Below are positions 11,716-21,935 of a DNA stretch of 64,000 nucleotides, in pieces. The notes beneath the pieces were generated by a model that saw only the letters and a list, made by a program, of their open reading frames with translations, made no database searches and was not told the origin of the DNA. Both the position numbers and the translations under genes were made by a program. Origin of the DNA: Siphonodentalium dalli (Eukaryota > Mollusca > Scaphopoda > Gadilida > Siphonodentaliidae); NCBI GenBank assembly GCA_032622095.1, contig CP136065.1:204176618-204240617 (forward strand). Reading direction: 5' to 3'. Numbering within the stretch: position 1 is the stretch's first letter; each line of letters starts with the position of its first letter.

Positions 11716-12772
11716 ACTACTATTGTGTAAACACAAAACCTGGGTCGAACAGGACCCAATTTTTAATGAAACAAAAGGGCGAATGCAAACTATACAATTG
11801 TTGCCCACATTTGAGTGAGACACCGGATTTGTTGCCCACTCAAAATATTTGGAATGTGTATATAAAGGGGTGCTTACATATAAAGGGGTGCTCTGATGAA
11901 CATATGGGCTAACTTTTAATTGGGTATTTTTTTTAGCCATAATCAACTCAAATATGGATCTTTCAATGGATTGTGGAATGTGACACAATGGCCGCCATGA
12001 TTCTTGAGATACAGTGTAATATGCTGGGGGAACTTACTTATTTTGGGGTGTTTACATCCAAAGTTTACATTCACTGTCTGCATTCCCTTGCTATGAGCGG
12101 TGTATTCAAAATTTATCATGCTCTCTTCAGTCATATATCGAAGGCTGCCTTAGTGGTGCCATCTTTTCGTACTTGTAATCATCAATGAAACTCTGAAATT
12201 TAATTTAAAATTAAAATCAGTTGAAACTGCTTTTGATATGCAATTAGCAATAGTAACATGAATTTAAACAAGCGGCTGCTCGTGATTTGTTGCCCGCTCG
12301 AAAGCGGGTTTGTCTCACAACAGCGTATAGACCAGCTAATGAACATGGAATGAATTTATTACTGTAGTTATTCAAGATAATGATACAAATTATAGACAGT
12401 GACTATCAATGGAGGAACATTTACTTTTTTATCAATGATTTGAGGAAGTGTTCACAATAGTAATAGTTCCGATATTGTGTTTTCTGTAATAGCATGATCA
12501 GCCTGTCTGAAATTATCACTATTAAATATTATTTTAATTTTACATGCCTGTTTTTGTTTTTTCTCATCTGTTTTTTTTTTCCATCTAATAATAACCTAAT
12601 ATTTCTGGATTTTCTAATGTCTTTAATGATCTTATGGCCTGTTTTCTTCTTAAAAATGACAGCTGCAGAACATTGCATTGTGTGAACATTGACTCACGAT
12701 CATTGAAATCACTTTGCCTTTCACTATCTTATAGTTTTATCACTTCAAAAAACATTCCTGGATAATACTTAC
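11716..12772. other. No gene seen
   Basis: Mostly AT-rich. A short duplication of ATATAAAGGGGTGCT occurs at about 11858-11893. Small frames here have no recognisable domain. Confidence 0.45.
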
Positions 12773-12867
12773 ATTCTCCTTTTGAGCCATAGATGTTGCA
12801 ACCGTTATTAACCTCTTCACTGCCAATTGAAGTCATTGGCTGGGTCATTGACATTATGTATATTTTC
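12773..12867 (-). CDS. Candidate internal or first coding exon (unidentified)
   Basis: On the minus strand the sequence after a good acceptor (TTTTCCACAG) stays open for 95 bp to a strong donor (GAGAAT|GTAAGT). The open frame contains two close ATGs and reads MSMTQPMTSIGSEEVNNG. No domain is recognisable in so short a segment. It lies downstream of the minus-strand terminal exon at 13478-13573, so it would belong to another gene. The support is the splice-site pair alone. Confidence 0.3.
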
Positions 12868-13086
12868 CTGTGGAAAATAAAGAAGTGAGTAGTGAAGTTT
12901 TGATAATCGGAATCAGCCAATAATAGCCCATCGCATATTAAATCTTACCTATTAGTTGAACATCGGCTTTTTCAGTTTTGCCAAATTTTAATTTAATAAC
13001 AGTTTTTGACACAAAATCCAATTATATACATGTAACACACATATCTAGAAAATTATTTCTATAATATGCATAAAACCTCGTCAATT

Positions 13087-13150
13087 GGAACCCCATGGAT
13101 TCGAACCATGTAGCTTACAAGGATACTTGCAGCTAAACCAAGTGAGTCCC
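13087..13150 (-). pseudogene. tRNA-like sequence, possibly SINE head or tRNA pseudogene
   Basis: On the minus strand there is a B-box match (GGTTCGAATCC) in a 5 bp T-stem (CATGG/CCATG). A 7 bp acceptor stem with two wobble pairs (GGGACTC against GGGTTCC) and a D-stem-like CTTG/CAAG can also be drawn. The anticodon stem has a mismatch and the variable region is missing, so total length is only 64 nt. I read it as a degenerate tRNA-derived sequence, not a working tRNA. Confidence 0.35.
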
Positions 13151-13254
13151 TCGGTACATCAGAGGTTACATATTATGACTGAAATAATTTTTAAAATGAA
13201 GATTGTGGGTGAATTTCGATTGATGTTTTAGTTACCAAGTTATATTCAAAAAAT

Positions 13255-13275
13255 TATATATATATATATATATAT
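13255..13275. repeat. (TA)n microsatellite
   Basis: About ten uninterrupted TA units. Confidence 0.9.
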
Positions 13276-13452
13276 CCAAACACAAATATTGACTATGCAC
13301 CGATTGGGACGTAGTAAGGCTATATACCATTAGGAACATTATCTATATTATGACAGTGCTATCATAATTAGCAGTTTAGTGTTCGATAGTAGTGAACATG
13401 ATGAATGATGAAATCTTCAATGAAATTTGTTTTTAATATGAACAACATAGCA

Positions 13453-13458
13453 TTTATT
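13453..13458 (-). terminator. Polyadenylation signal AATAAA (minus strand)
   Basis: AATAAA on the minus strand, about 20 nt past the stop codon of the exon at 13478-13573. A second AATAAA overlaps that stop codon. Confidence 0.45.
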
Positions 13459-13477
13459 CATCCACTTGTTTATATTT

Positions 13478-13573
13478 TTATTCGTCGTCATCTTGAGTAC
13501 ACAGCATCGTAACTCCCTTCAGCAACCCCTCTCCGTCTGCAATCTTGTCTTTGCTTTGCATTGCATTATATGG
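13478..13573 (-). CDS. Terminal coding exon of a minus-strand gene (unidentified)
   Basis: After a strong acceptor (TCTCACGATTTTCAG) the minus strand reads 31 codons to a TAA, ending in an acidic tail LCTQDDDE. The exon is phase 0 at its start, and an AATAAA follows within 20-25 nt, so the picture is that of a 3' terminal exon. The nearest upstream minus-strand exons are those of the KDZ-like gene at 20.5-26 kb, and this could be its last exon. The phases do not meet directly (20472-20613 ends in phase 1), so at least one more exon would be needed. The assignment to that gene is inference. Confidence 0.45.
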   Translation of the reverse strand, partial: PYNAMQSKDKIADGEGLLKGVTMLCTQDDDE

Positions 13574-13789
13574 CTGAAAATCGTGAGAAAACATCATGAT
13601 GATCATTGAACAAATCCATGTTAAGTTGGTTTGTTTACTCACCATCGCCATTTTAACTGACCTTGAAATCACCTTATATGGCAAACTGTGTCTATTCATT
13701 CAAATTTGAGAAATCCCATCTAGAGCTGATCCAGAACATGTTTGTAAATTCAAAACAACACCCCAATAAATTCGGGCAGCAGGATGTGC

Positions 13790-13985
13790 TGATGGATTAA
13801 AATTCAAGATCCAAAATGGCTGTTGGAGGAGGCCATGTTTTTTAACATATTTTGAAAAAAATTATGGCTCCCATCCAGAGGTCACCCCAAAGTTCCATAT
13901 GAAATTTGGTGGTGATCGAATGAAGGATGTGGCCTGTAGGGATTTAGTCATGCAAAGATTTAAAATCCAAGATGGCTGCCAATAG
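13790..13985. repeat. Dispersed AAGATGGC-type repeat
   Basis: Contains AAAATTCAAGATCCAAAATGGCTG, GGCCATGTTTTTTAACA-like and GATCGAATGAAGGATGTGGCC phrases. These recur at 27800-28730 and 43990-44330. It is non-coding. Confidence 0.7.
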
Positions 13986-14340
13986 GGGTGTAACGATACA
14001 GGGTATGGGGGTGTATCGATGTTTATCGCGATACAGAGGTCACGATACAATACGTATCGCGATTTTACTTACCTAAAATTATAGTGATATTGCCGAGTCT
14101 TCATACGGACTGTATATACACTGATATATAGCGATAACGACAGGTGGGTATGTGCTTGCATGGCTATAGGTAGGCCTACATGAACTCGCTAAAATATGTG
14201 TACTAGATGTTCGTCTAAAATGTTTGTTGTTGCAACTTGTATTGTATTGTCTAAGATGAAAAAAAATTAATTAAAACATCGTCGATGTATCGACTATCAG
14301 TGATATCCAATCGACCCGGAATCATAAAGATGCCGACATT
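13986..14340. repeat. GGGGTGTAACGATACA repeat, possibly a hAT-type remnant
   Basis: Begins TAGGGGTGTAACGATACAG and is rich in the palindromic phrases TATCGCGATAC and CGATACAATACGTATCG. The right side contains ATCGTCGATGTATCGAC. hAT elements in several animals have ends that resemble GGGGTGTAACGATAC. I could not define both ends here. Confidence 0.35.
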
Positions 14341-14844
14341 GAGCCCATTGTTGCACTGCGTTGTCTGAACAAAATGTCACGAGATTGACAGTTAAATGGG
14401 AGGGGCTTTATATTAATCAGGGTTCCCGCGGGTCCTTGAAAACCCTTGAATATGAAAATCCATATTCAAGGCCCTTGAAAACCCTTGTATTTCACCAAAC
14501 TCCTTGAAAACCCTTGAATAATAGACATGTAAACACCCTTGAAAAGTTGGCAAAGCCTTGAATTTGCAGTCCGTTATGATCGCGGAATAAGGCACAATTA
14601 CCCAGCGATTGGCAGAACAATAATTACGTACTAGTATGGTAAAATTGTGGAGTATTTACGGTAATTCCTGGTAAAACCGGCGATCGACTTCCGCTTTGTT
14701 TTAATCTTTGGTTGAGTTCCATTACCGTTTGTTTGCGGCTCTGTGATTGGGTAAGAACCGAACAGCTTTTGTTTAGATGTATCTAATTAGTCACAAGTGC
14801 ATTCCCACACGAAATAAAAAAATATCTTGCATTAAAATGAAAGT

Positions 14845-15072
14845 ATGCCAGGTGGTAAATGCCGATTCCAAACTTCGTGGCGAAAAAAATTCAAGTGGGC
14901 AGAGTCCGTGGAAGGCCAAGCATGCCAGGCCCGATGTCGACTGTGCTTAAAAATAATAGATGTTGCCAATATGGGGGAGTATGCCTTAGTTTCCCATTCC
15001 AACGGCGAAAAACACAAAAAGACATCCCGAGAAATCAACAACACCGTTCCACTGACTCACTTCACTGGAAGT
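14845..15072 (+). pseudogene. BED-type zinc finger fragment (transposase N-terminus)
   Basis: From the ATG at 14845 the frame reads through a finger with the layout of BED or U1-like domains: KFKWAES, then CRLC, then about 23 residues, then HSNGEKH (C-x2-C...H-x5-H). BED fingers bind DNA and sit at the N-terminus of many hAT transposases and genes derived from them. The frame then runs straight into the 42 bp minisatellite at about 15070, where the protein becomes an artefact of the repeat. No DDE or dimerisation region follows. I therefore call it a truncated transposase remnant. Confidence 0.5.
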
Positions 15073-15102
15073 CATAGTAAGTATACACGGTCCTATCCCC
15101 CC

Positions 15103-16276
15103 TAGTCCAAGTCTTCTCGTACTAAAACCGGCTAAGATATTGGGATGGAGGTGCCGGTCTTTAGTCCAAGACCGCTTGTATACCAATCCTATGACACGAC
15201 TTACGCCCACGATCTGTGGCGGGAATTTGTGGTGTATTTTACTCGATTTACCTAGCAAATCAATACATGATGCTATATACATCGGAAAGGCTTACATCTT
15301 ATGGTCATAATGGTGTATAATAATCTATCTTTAATGTTAAATTACACATAGAATATTCCGGTTGATTGACACAAACATCGATTTGTTTCTCTGTTTGTTT
15401 ACGTTTTAACCGAAAGCCGAAGTGGTCCGAATAAGTTTGGCATAATCCGCTGTTTGTTCTGGGAATTCTACTTTCCGTTTCTATATATAGCGCGGGTTTT
15501 CCGAACAAAAATGGCGAAAACCGATCGCCCGAAAGTCCAGTTTTCTATGTGCTTTCAGAACAATTCCCGCACTAAAAACTTAATGACATAATGGAGGATC
15601 AGAACGGTAGTTTTGTTGACATTTTTCGCAAGCAACTTGTCAAAATTGGAGCAAATTAGAACTCTTGTGTCTGACTTGCCAAGTTGCCATGCGTGTGATG
15701 TGCATTTTGACATCTGTGTTGATAAAATAATCGGAGAACCGAATCACACAGTTTCGAAATATAGTTCTTCCGTTTTAGTGGGACTTTTCAAACTTAAGGT
15801 TCATTTATTTAGTGTATTACATTTATATCTCCAATGTTTAATTAATCTATTTATTATTTTATTTATTGACACACATAATTACGATTACAATGGAGAATTC
15901 ATCGTAATTTGCGTTGTTGTCCAAAATCTACGGAATATTTTCAACGGAAAATGCCGAACACAGTTCGCGAGGTCAACCGAGTTCGCATACTTTTAAAAAA
16001 TTGTAAACATTGAGGTAAATGTCTCTTTTCGCATTAAATTACCGTTTTAAATTCACAACTGATGTGGGTTTCAGATAAAATAGCATGTCTTCTGCGGAAA
16101 ATATCCGTTTATTGTCGCAATTGTGATATTTTATTTCATATAATTGTGGTTTTATTTGAGCGGGTCACTAACGCTTAAGTCGTGTCATAAGAATGCATGG
16201 GCCTGGAACTCGGACTAAAGACCGGCACCTCCATCCCAATATCTTAGCCGGTTTTAGTACGAGAAGACTTGGACTA
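15103..16276. mobile_element. 1174 bp non-autonomous TIR element, 9 bp target-site duplication
   Basis: The ends are TAGTCCAAG and CTTGGACTA, and the inverted repeat is essentially perfect for the first ~65 bp (through GGAGGTGCCGGTCTTTAGTCC). Similarity then continues in patches (TATGACACGACTTA) to about 105-115 bp. The flanking 9-mers TATCCCCCC at 15094-15102 and 16277-16285 are identical. It is inserted inside the 42 bp minisatellite, as one repeat unit precedes it and nine follow. Long TIRs and a 9 bp duplication fit a Mutator-like element. The internal frame at 15613-15996 has no recognisable domain. Confidence 0.75.
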
Positions 16277-16285
16277 TATCCCCCC

Positions 16286-16660
16286 CCCCCCATGATACCC
16301 AGTCATAGTAAGTATACACGGTCCTATCCCCCCATGATACCCAGTCATAGTAAGTATACACGGTCCTATCCCCCCATGATACCCAGTCATAGTAAGTATA
16401 CACGGTCCTATCCCCCCATGATACCCAGTCATAGTAACTATACATGGTCCTATTCCCCCATGATACCCAGTCATAGTAAGTATACACGGTCCTATCCCCC
16501 CATGATACCCAGTCATAGTAAGTATACACGGTCCTATCCCCCCATGATACCCAGTCATAGTAAGTATACACGGTCCTATCCCCCCATGATACCCAGTCAT
16601 AGTAAGTATACACGGTCCTATCCCCCCATGATACCCAGTCATAGTAAGTATACACGGTCA
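16286..16660. repeat. 42 bp minisatellite, about nine units
   Basis: The unit is ATGATACCCAGTCATAGTAA followed by GTATACACGGTCCTATCCCC and two more C. One unit differs (16427-16460: ACTATACATGG and ATTCCCC). Since 42 is divisible by three, long frames arise on both strands with a 14-residue periodic protein. These are artefacts. Part of one more unit lies at 15070-15102, left of the inserted TIR element. Confidence 0.9.
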
Positions 16661-16828
16661 TTGCTAGCAACTCTTAGACAGTGTTTCCCACAATCCATTA
16701 AATATCCATTAACTCCTGGAAAATCCTTGAATTTTGACCCCGTCACTCCTGGAAAACCCTTGAATTTCACACCCTGATACTCCTGGAAAACCCTTGTATT
16801 TCACATTGAAATGTGTGCAGGAACCATG

Positions 16829-17784
16829 TTAATAATTCATGTCAAGTTGTCAACTTTATAACGGGAATTGGGGGGATTCATTGTCTGTTGACAAGTTTAT
16901 TCCGGGAAGTTTAACAATTGCTCAGCAACCCACACGGGCCAGTGCACAGAGTGCAGTGTCCAGTGTTGACGTGACGTGGGGAAAGACATACATGTAGATT
17001 GATATGATATAGTTTGAGACTACAGCAGCTGCATCACTCTGGTTGACAGTGAAATAAAATTGCAGCAATAGCAGTAAGACAGGCATCAAAGTTTTGCCGC
17101 GGGTTGTAAACGACATGTCATTGACAAAGTAGCTCACTTGCTGCATGGCGTGTACTATTGAAATAGGTCATTAAAATTGAGGTCACTCAGGTCAGGTCTG
17201 TGCTTTGATCAGTGGACCACTAGCGACTGATTGATCTATTAATACAATGTGTTTCAAGAAGATGGCATTGTATTGTCCACACATGCAAATTGCCAGGCAT
17301 TCGTGGGCGACTCGCCCTTGTATCTTCGTGAGTGTAGTCGAGGGTAGTTCCACAACACATATGTAAGGGGTTATTAGAAGTACGAGGACATTAAGGGGGT
17401 CCGGGCTGTGAGTTTGTTTATTGGGGGCGCAATTTTGTAATTCTGGTTGAATCAGGGAAGTTTAGGGGTTAATAAGCGGCACTTCCGTTTGACCTTGACC
17501 ACTCTCCGTGCGTATTTGGGTTTCATTAACACCCTCGCACAGATATGGATACTAGAATCACACCTGGACGCAGCTGGGGCGGTCCGGGCTGTTAGCATCA
17601 TTTCGCGGCGAACATTTTCGCCGATGCCGGCATTTTGAGGGTTAATAGCGACCCTGAGTGGGTTTCCATGACACCCCAGCACTTATATTGGCCTTAAAAT
17701 CACTCATATAGTCCATATGGGGGGTCCGGGATGGTCCGGGGTGGCACGGGCTGGTCCGGGCGGTGTTTAGTCACACCGTCCCCC
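16829..17784. other. No gene seen; GC-rich GGTCCGGG stretch
   Basis: The part from 17395 to 17780 is GC-rich with repeated GGTCCGGGCTG/GGTCCGGG phrases near 17399, 17580, 17725 and 17750. Frames here are short and unrecognised. Confidence 0.45.
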
Positions 17785-19545
17785 CCCCCCTCCTGGATAA
17801 ACTAGGTAAATTTCAATCAAAATTCTCCGAACTATAATTATTGTCTCTTTTTACAGAAAAATCATGCTTCCTTGTCACCTATGATAGTTTTTCTTAGTCA
17901 CATAACATAGTGATAGTCAACGATAAAATGAGACTAACTCGCCATTAGATGTTGAGGTAAAAATAATTCAGGCGGGGGGGGAGATAAACTGGGTGATTTT
18001 CAATAAAAAAAAATCTGAACAATAATGTCTCTGCCGAAGAAAAGACATGCTTCCTTGCCACCAATGATAGTGAATGATCAAAAGATTCTAATGATAAAAT
18101 GAGACTATCTCGCCAATAGATGTTAAGGTATGGAAAATCCAGGGGGGGGGGGGGGAGATAAACTAGGTAACTTCCAATGAAAATTCTCCGAACTATATTT
18201 ATTGTCTCTTTTACAGAAAAAACATGCTTCCTTGTCACCTATGATAGTTTTTCTTAGTCATATAGTGATAGTGAACGATAAAATGAGACTAACTCGCCAA
18301 TAGATGTTAAGGTATGGAAAATTCAGGCTGGGGGGGGGGGGGGGAGATAAACTAGGTAAATTTCAATCAAAATTCTCCGAACTATAATTATTGTCTCTTT
18401 TTACAGAAAAATCATGCTTCCTTGTCACCTATGATAGTTTTTCTTAGTCACATAACATAGTGATAGTCAACGATAAAATGAGACTAACTCGCCATTAGAT
18501 GTTGAGGTAAAAATAATTCAGGCGGGGGGGGGGGGAGATAAACTGGGTGATTTTCAATAAAAAAAAATCTGAACAATAATGTCTCTGCCGAAGAAAAGAC
18601 ATGCTTCCTTGCCACCAATGATAGTTTTTCTAAGTCACATAGTCATAGTGAATGATAAAATGAGACTATCTCGCCAATAGATGTTAAGGTATGGAAAATC
18701 CAGGCGGGGGGGGGGGGGGGGCGGAGATAAACTAGGTAAATTCCAATCAAAATTCTCCGAACTATAATTATTGTCTCTTTTACAGAAAAATCATGCTTCC
18801 TTGTCACCTATGATAGTTTTTCTTTGTCACATAGTGATAGTGAACGATAAAATGAGACTAACTCGCCAATAGATGTTAAGGTATGGAAAATTCAGGCGGG
18901 GGGGGGGGGATAAACTGGGTGATTTTCAATAAAAAAAAATCTGAACAATAATGTCTCTGCCGATGAAAAGACATGCTTCCTTGCCACCAATGATAGTTTT
19001 TCTAAGTCACATAGTCATCGTGAATGATAAAATGAGACTATCACGCCAATAGATGTTAAGGTATGGAAAATCCAGGCGGGGGGGGGGGGGGGGAGATAAA
19101 CTAGGTAAATTTCAATCAAAATTCTCCGAACTATAATTATTGTCTCTTTTTACAGAAAAATCATGCTTCCTTGTCACCTATGATAGTTTTTCTTAGTCAC
19201 ATAACATAGTGATAGTCAACGATAAAATGAGACTAACTCGCCATTAGATGTTGAGGTAAAAATAATTCAGGCGGGGGGGAGATAAACTGGGTGATTTTCA
19301 ATAACAAAATATCTGAACAATAATGTCTCTGCCGAAGAAAAGACATGCTTCCTTGCCACCAATGATAGTTTTTCTAAGTCACATAGTCATAGTGAATGAT
19401 AAAATGAGACTATCTCGCCAATAGATGTTAAGGTATGGAAAATCCAGGCGGGGGGGGGGAGATGATCAGGGCGGGGGGGGGGGAGATAACCTAGGTCAAC
19501 TTCCCCCCCGGGGGGGAAGTTGATCAGGGGGGGAGATAAACTGTT
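17785..19545. repeat. Satellite of ~185 bp monomers joined by G-runs
   Basis: About nine monomers of two types follow in the order A B A A B A B A B. Type A has GATAAACTAGGTAAATTTCA and CCTTGTCACCTATGATAG. Type B has GATAAACTGGGTGATTTTCA and CCTTGCCACCAATGATAG. Each begins after a run of 7-17 G, except the first, which follows a C-run (17781-17791). The array ends in the palindrome CAACTT-C7-G7-AAGTTG near 19504. The A-B dimer suggests a higher-order unit of about 370 bp. It would lie in an intron of the minus-strand gene if the exons on both sides belong together. Confidence 0.9.
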
Positions 19546-20471
19546 ACACCGGTACGTGTAAATGTAAATGCACTGTCATATGTATCGTTCGTACATGTAC
19601 ATGTTAAAATGTAGACCACATGGGTGTATTTTGCACTAATCCATGGCTCAAATTCATTCATTTCTTTCATATATTAATTATGTTGAGTATACAATGTACT
19701 TGTAAAAGAAAAAGGTGGTCTCATAAATGACCGGATTTGGTGTTTAACAGTGCAGGAAGTATTAGAGAATCGTAATAAACGTGAATGGCAAATAGCATTT
19801 CACCGACAAGTAAATTTATAATATATCGCATCATAAAGAAACACTTTGGCATAGAAAATTGTAGCATTATTATTCCCACATAAACTGTATACAATTTACA
19901 TTTAGATATATTTGCTGGAAAAGTTCGATAATACATGTAACGGTTACATTTATTTCTTGGCAGTTTGGGGATGAGCGAGTGTAGTAGCCAGAGTACATCC
20001 TCTGTAATGTTGTCCCTACATTGTTGAGTAAGAGTAATTTATTTAACAATTTAGTTGGTATGGACATTATTTGACATGTAATGTATGCGCAACATAATTG
20101 CTATGATAAATTAACAGTACGCTATTTACATTCAGCCACACTAGATCTCTACCAATTTAGATTTGCATGCTCAGGATGACCTCTAGATGAGAGCTGTCAA
20201 GTTAGAATGTATTTTTGACAAATAATATGGCCGTTGGCAACCATCTTGAATTGTTTAACTTGCATTACTAAATGACATTCTAGTCATCATCCAAAGTGTC
20301 ATTGACACTTTCATTAATTAAAAGTGTTGCGTGAGAATTCTAAGTAATGCAAATATAACAGTAGCTAGTTGCAGAAGCTAATTGTTAATGTAGTCATACA
20401 ACCAAATACATTTTATTATTAACAGCACAAGAATCAGTAGTCTTCAATTTAAATTTTCACATATTATTTAC
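19546..20471. other. No gene seen
   Basis: AT-rich, intron-like. The minus-strand frames at 19721-20067 carry no domain. A short AATATGGCCGTTGGCAACC phrase near 20224 is a fragment of the AAGATGGC-type repeat. Confidence 0.45.
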
Positions 20472-20613
20472 CTAAATGACTGTATAGAGCACAGTATGCA
20501 TGATCAAAATCAGCCTTAGATATTGACTGATTTTGCATTCTTGTCACCATATCTAATCGGCTTTCCTCAGCATTTATATTTAACCGCCTGCAGAATCTCT
20601 TGACTGTCTCAAC
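20472..20613 (-). CDS. KDZ-like gene, internal exon
   Basis: After the acceptor TGCTCTTACAG the minus strand stays open for 142 bp to the donor TTTAG|GTAAATA. The exon starts in phase 0, matching the end of exon 23050-23135, and ends in phase 1. It reads VETVKRFCRRLNINAEE, then LDMVTRMQ and SKADFDHAYCALYSHLG. In KDZ (Kyakuja-Dileera-Zisupton) type proteins I expect this segment just before a CPHG motif, and the residues fit that position. I did not find the following CPHG exon on this strand in the window. Confidence 0.6.
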
Positions 20614-21673
20614 CTGTAAGAGCAGGATACATACAATGATGATACATGTAGTTTTGTAATTGCATAATTGAAAAGAAAGAAACTTGCCTTAAAGGGTGTC
20701 TGTCAACTAAATCCAGCCATTTATGGGGCCATTTATTGTTCATAACAGAATATATACAACAAATGAAAGAATTTGATGCCAAAACACACCTATGTGCATC
20801 CATGAACGATCTGCACAAAATGGCGATTATAATAAAATGAGCTTACGCCATGGGTATAAGTTTTCTATTGCTCTCTACAATGGTCACATTGACAAACACA
20901 ATTTGGTCTGAAAAAAAAAAGCTAATTGGAATTCAGCAATTAGAACAAAAATACTTAAAGGATTTATTCGGTCTAGAAACTACAAAACGCAATCGGAAAA
21001 CCCTCCCTGTTGTGATTAAAATGATCAAGTCCATTCCGATCGCATAATAAATAACCCGTAAAATAAATAAAATAATACCACCACCGGTATTCGGAGATTT
21101 CCGTGACTAACTACGAGTGACGTACTTGTGGGGAGCAAATTAAAAACACAGATTCGGAGCCGGAGTTTATTATGCAGACTACGATGACGTAATCGTAAGT
21201 CAGCCGATACTAAAATGCGGAGTCGTATGTGCGCATGTGGTGTATAGATTACGTTACGCTTTGGCCGTTTATCGGGAATAGAAGACAATAACTCTGTGAA
21301 TACAGTAATTAATAGCGCCTAGAATGGTTGTTGTTTTTGTAGCCATTAATAACATGCCGGCACGTGTCTGTTTTGGTGAATAGATGGCAGTAATTAGTGC
21401 TTTGATTGTCTCGCGTATTCACTCGGTGATTTGTAATCACTCAGCGACTATTCATCAGTGTCATTCGCGAACTTGTTTGCACTCTAAAATGCCACAAAGT
21501 GAATAGAAAGAACATTATCTCTCTGGTCATACTTATATAAGAAGCGCCCAAATTTATATAAACACTGGGCTGAATAATGTTAACTCTATTTAGGCGCTTA
21601 TGTTTTGTGTTTGTTTGTTGTTTTACTTTCGATATAAATATACCGAGTATCTGTCATCGCCACATATTCCAAG
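20614..21673. other. No gene seen
   Basis: Intron-like sequence. The minus frame at 21025-21288 has no recognisable features. Confidence 0.4.
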
Positions 21674-21763
21674 ATGCCTAGTAGATGTAGTGTGTTCAGT
21701 TGTGGGCGGGCTAGCGATCCATTATTTAGTACCTCCAAAAAGACAACACAGTGTGTAATTTAG
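21674..21763 (+). CDS. THAP-like N-terminal fragment
   Basis: An ATG after a TATAAATATA-rich leader opens a 29-codon frame starting MPSRCSVFSCGRASDPLFS. This resembles the start of THAP zinc fingers (M-P-x2-C-x4-C), which bind DNA and occur in P-element-type transposases and host factors. The rest of the domain (C-x2-H, AVPTF box) does not follow; a TAG closes the frame. It could be a first exon fragment or a decayed transposon end. Confidence 0.3.
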   Translation: MPSRCSVFSCGRASDPLFSTSKKTTQCVI

Positions 21764-21935
21764 AACGCTCTTTATTGTCTACCGCTTTTGGGAGACGGAA
21801 GCATGGACGCTCTTTATATTTAATTGTCACAATACCACATACAAAATCACCCATGACATATCAAAATAAAGCACGTTCATAATTGAGAACGCTCTTTATT
21901 GACTACACCGCGACGAAAACATGGACGCTCTTTAT
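21755..21935. repeat. Repeated ACGCTCTTTAT motif
   Basis: GAACGCTCTTTATTG occurs near 21761 and 21888, and GGACGCTCTTTAT near 21807 and 21923, i.e. two pairs at a ~125 bp interval. The reverse complement TAAAGAGCGTT appears at about 29334. Function is unknown. Confidence 0.5.

Larger units (their letters stand above)
14418..16828 (+). mobile_element. Candidate hAT-like element carrying a nested insertion
   Basis: The left end reads CAGGGTTCCCGCGGGTCC. The right end, reverse complemented, reads CATGGTTCCTGC, an imperfect match. Both ends are lined with direct copies of CCTTGAAAACCCTTGAAT-like units (14430-14560 and 16705-16800). A BED-type zinc finger frame lies inside at 14845-15072, as expected for the N-terminus of a hAT transposase, but no catalytic core is present. 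The interior instead holds a minisatellite and a separate TIR element. Flanks share only TTAAT, so the target-site duplication is unproven. Confidence 0.35.

Noticed and set aside
11428-11988. 186-codon minus-strand ORF
   Set aside because: Part of it runs through the CCCGATA repeat array; no recognisable domain or splice context.
16193-16777. Long ORFs on both strands with a 14-residue repeat (MIPSHSKYTRSYPP and its antisense)
   Set aside because: The 42 bp minisatellite is divisible by three and has no stop in several frames, so the ORFs are automatic. No start, splice or domain support.
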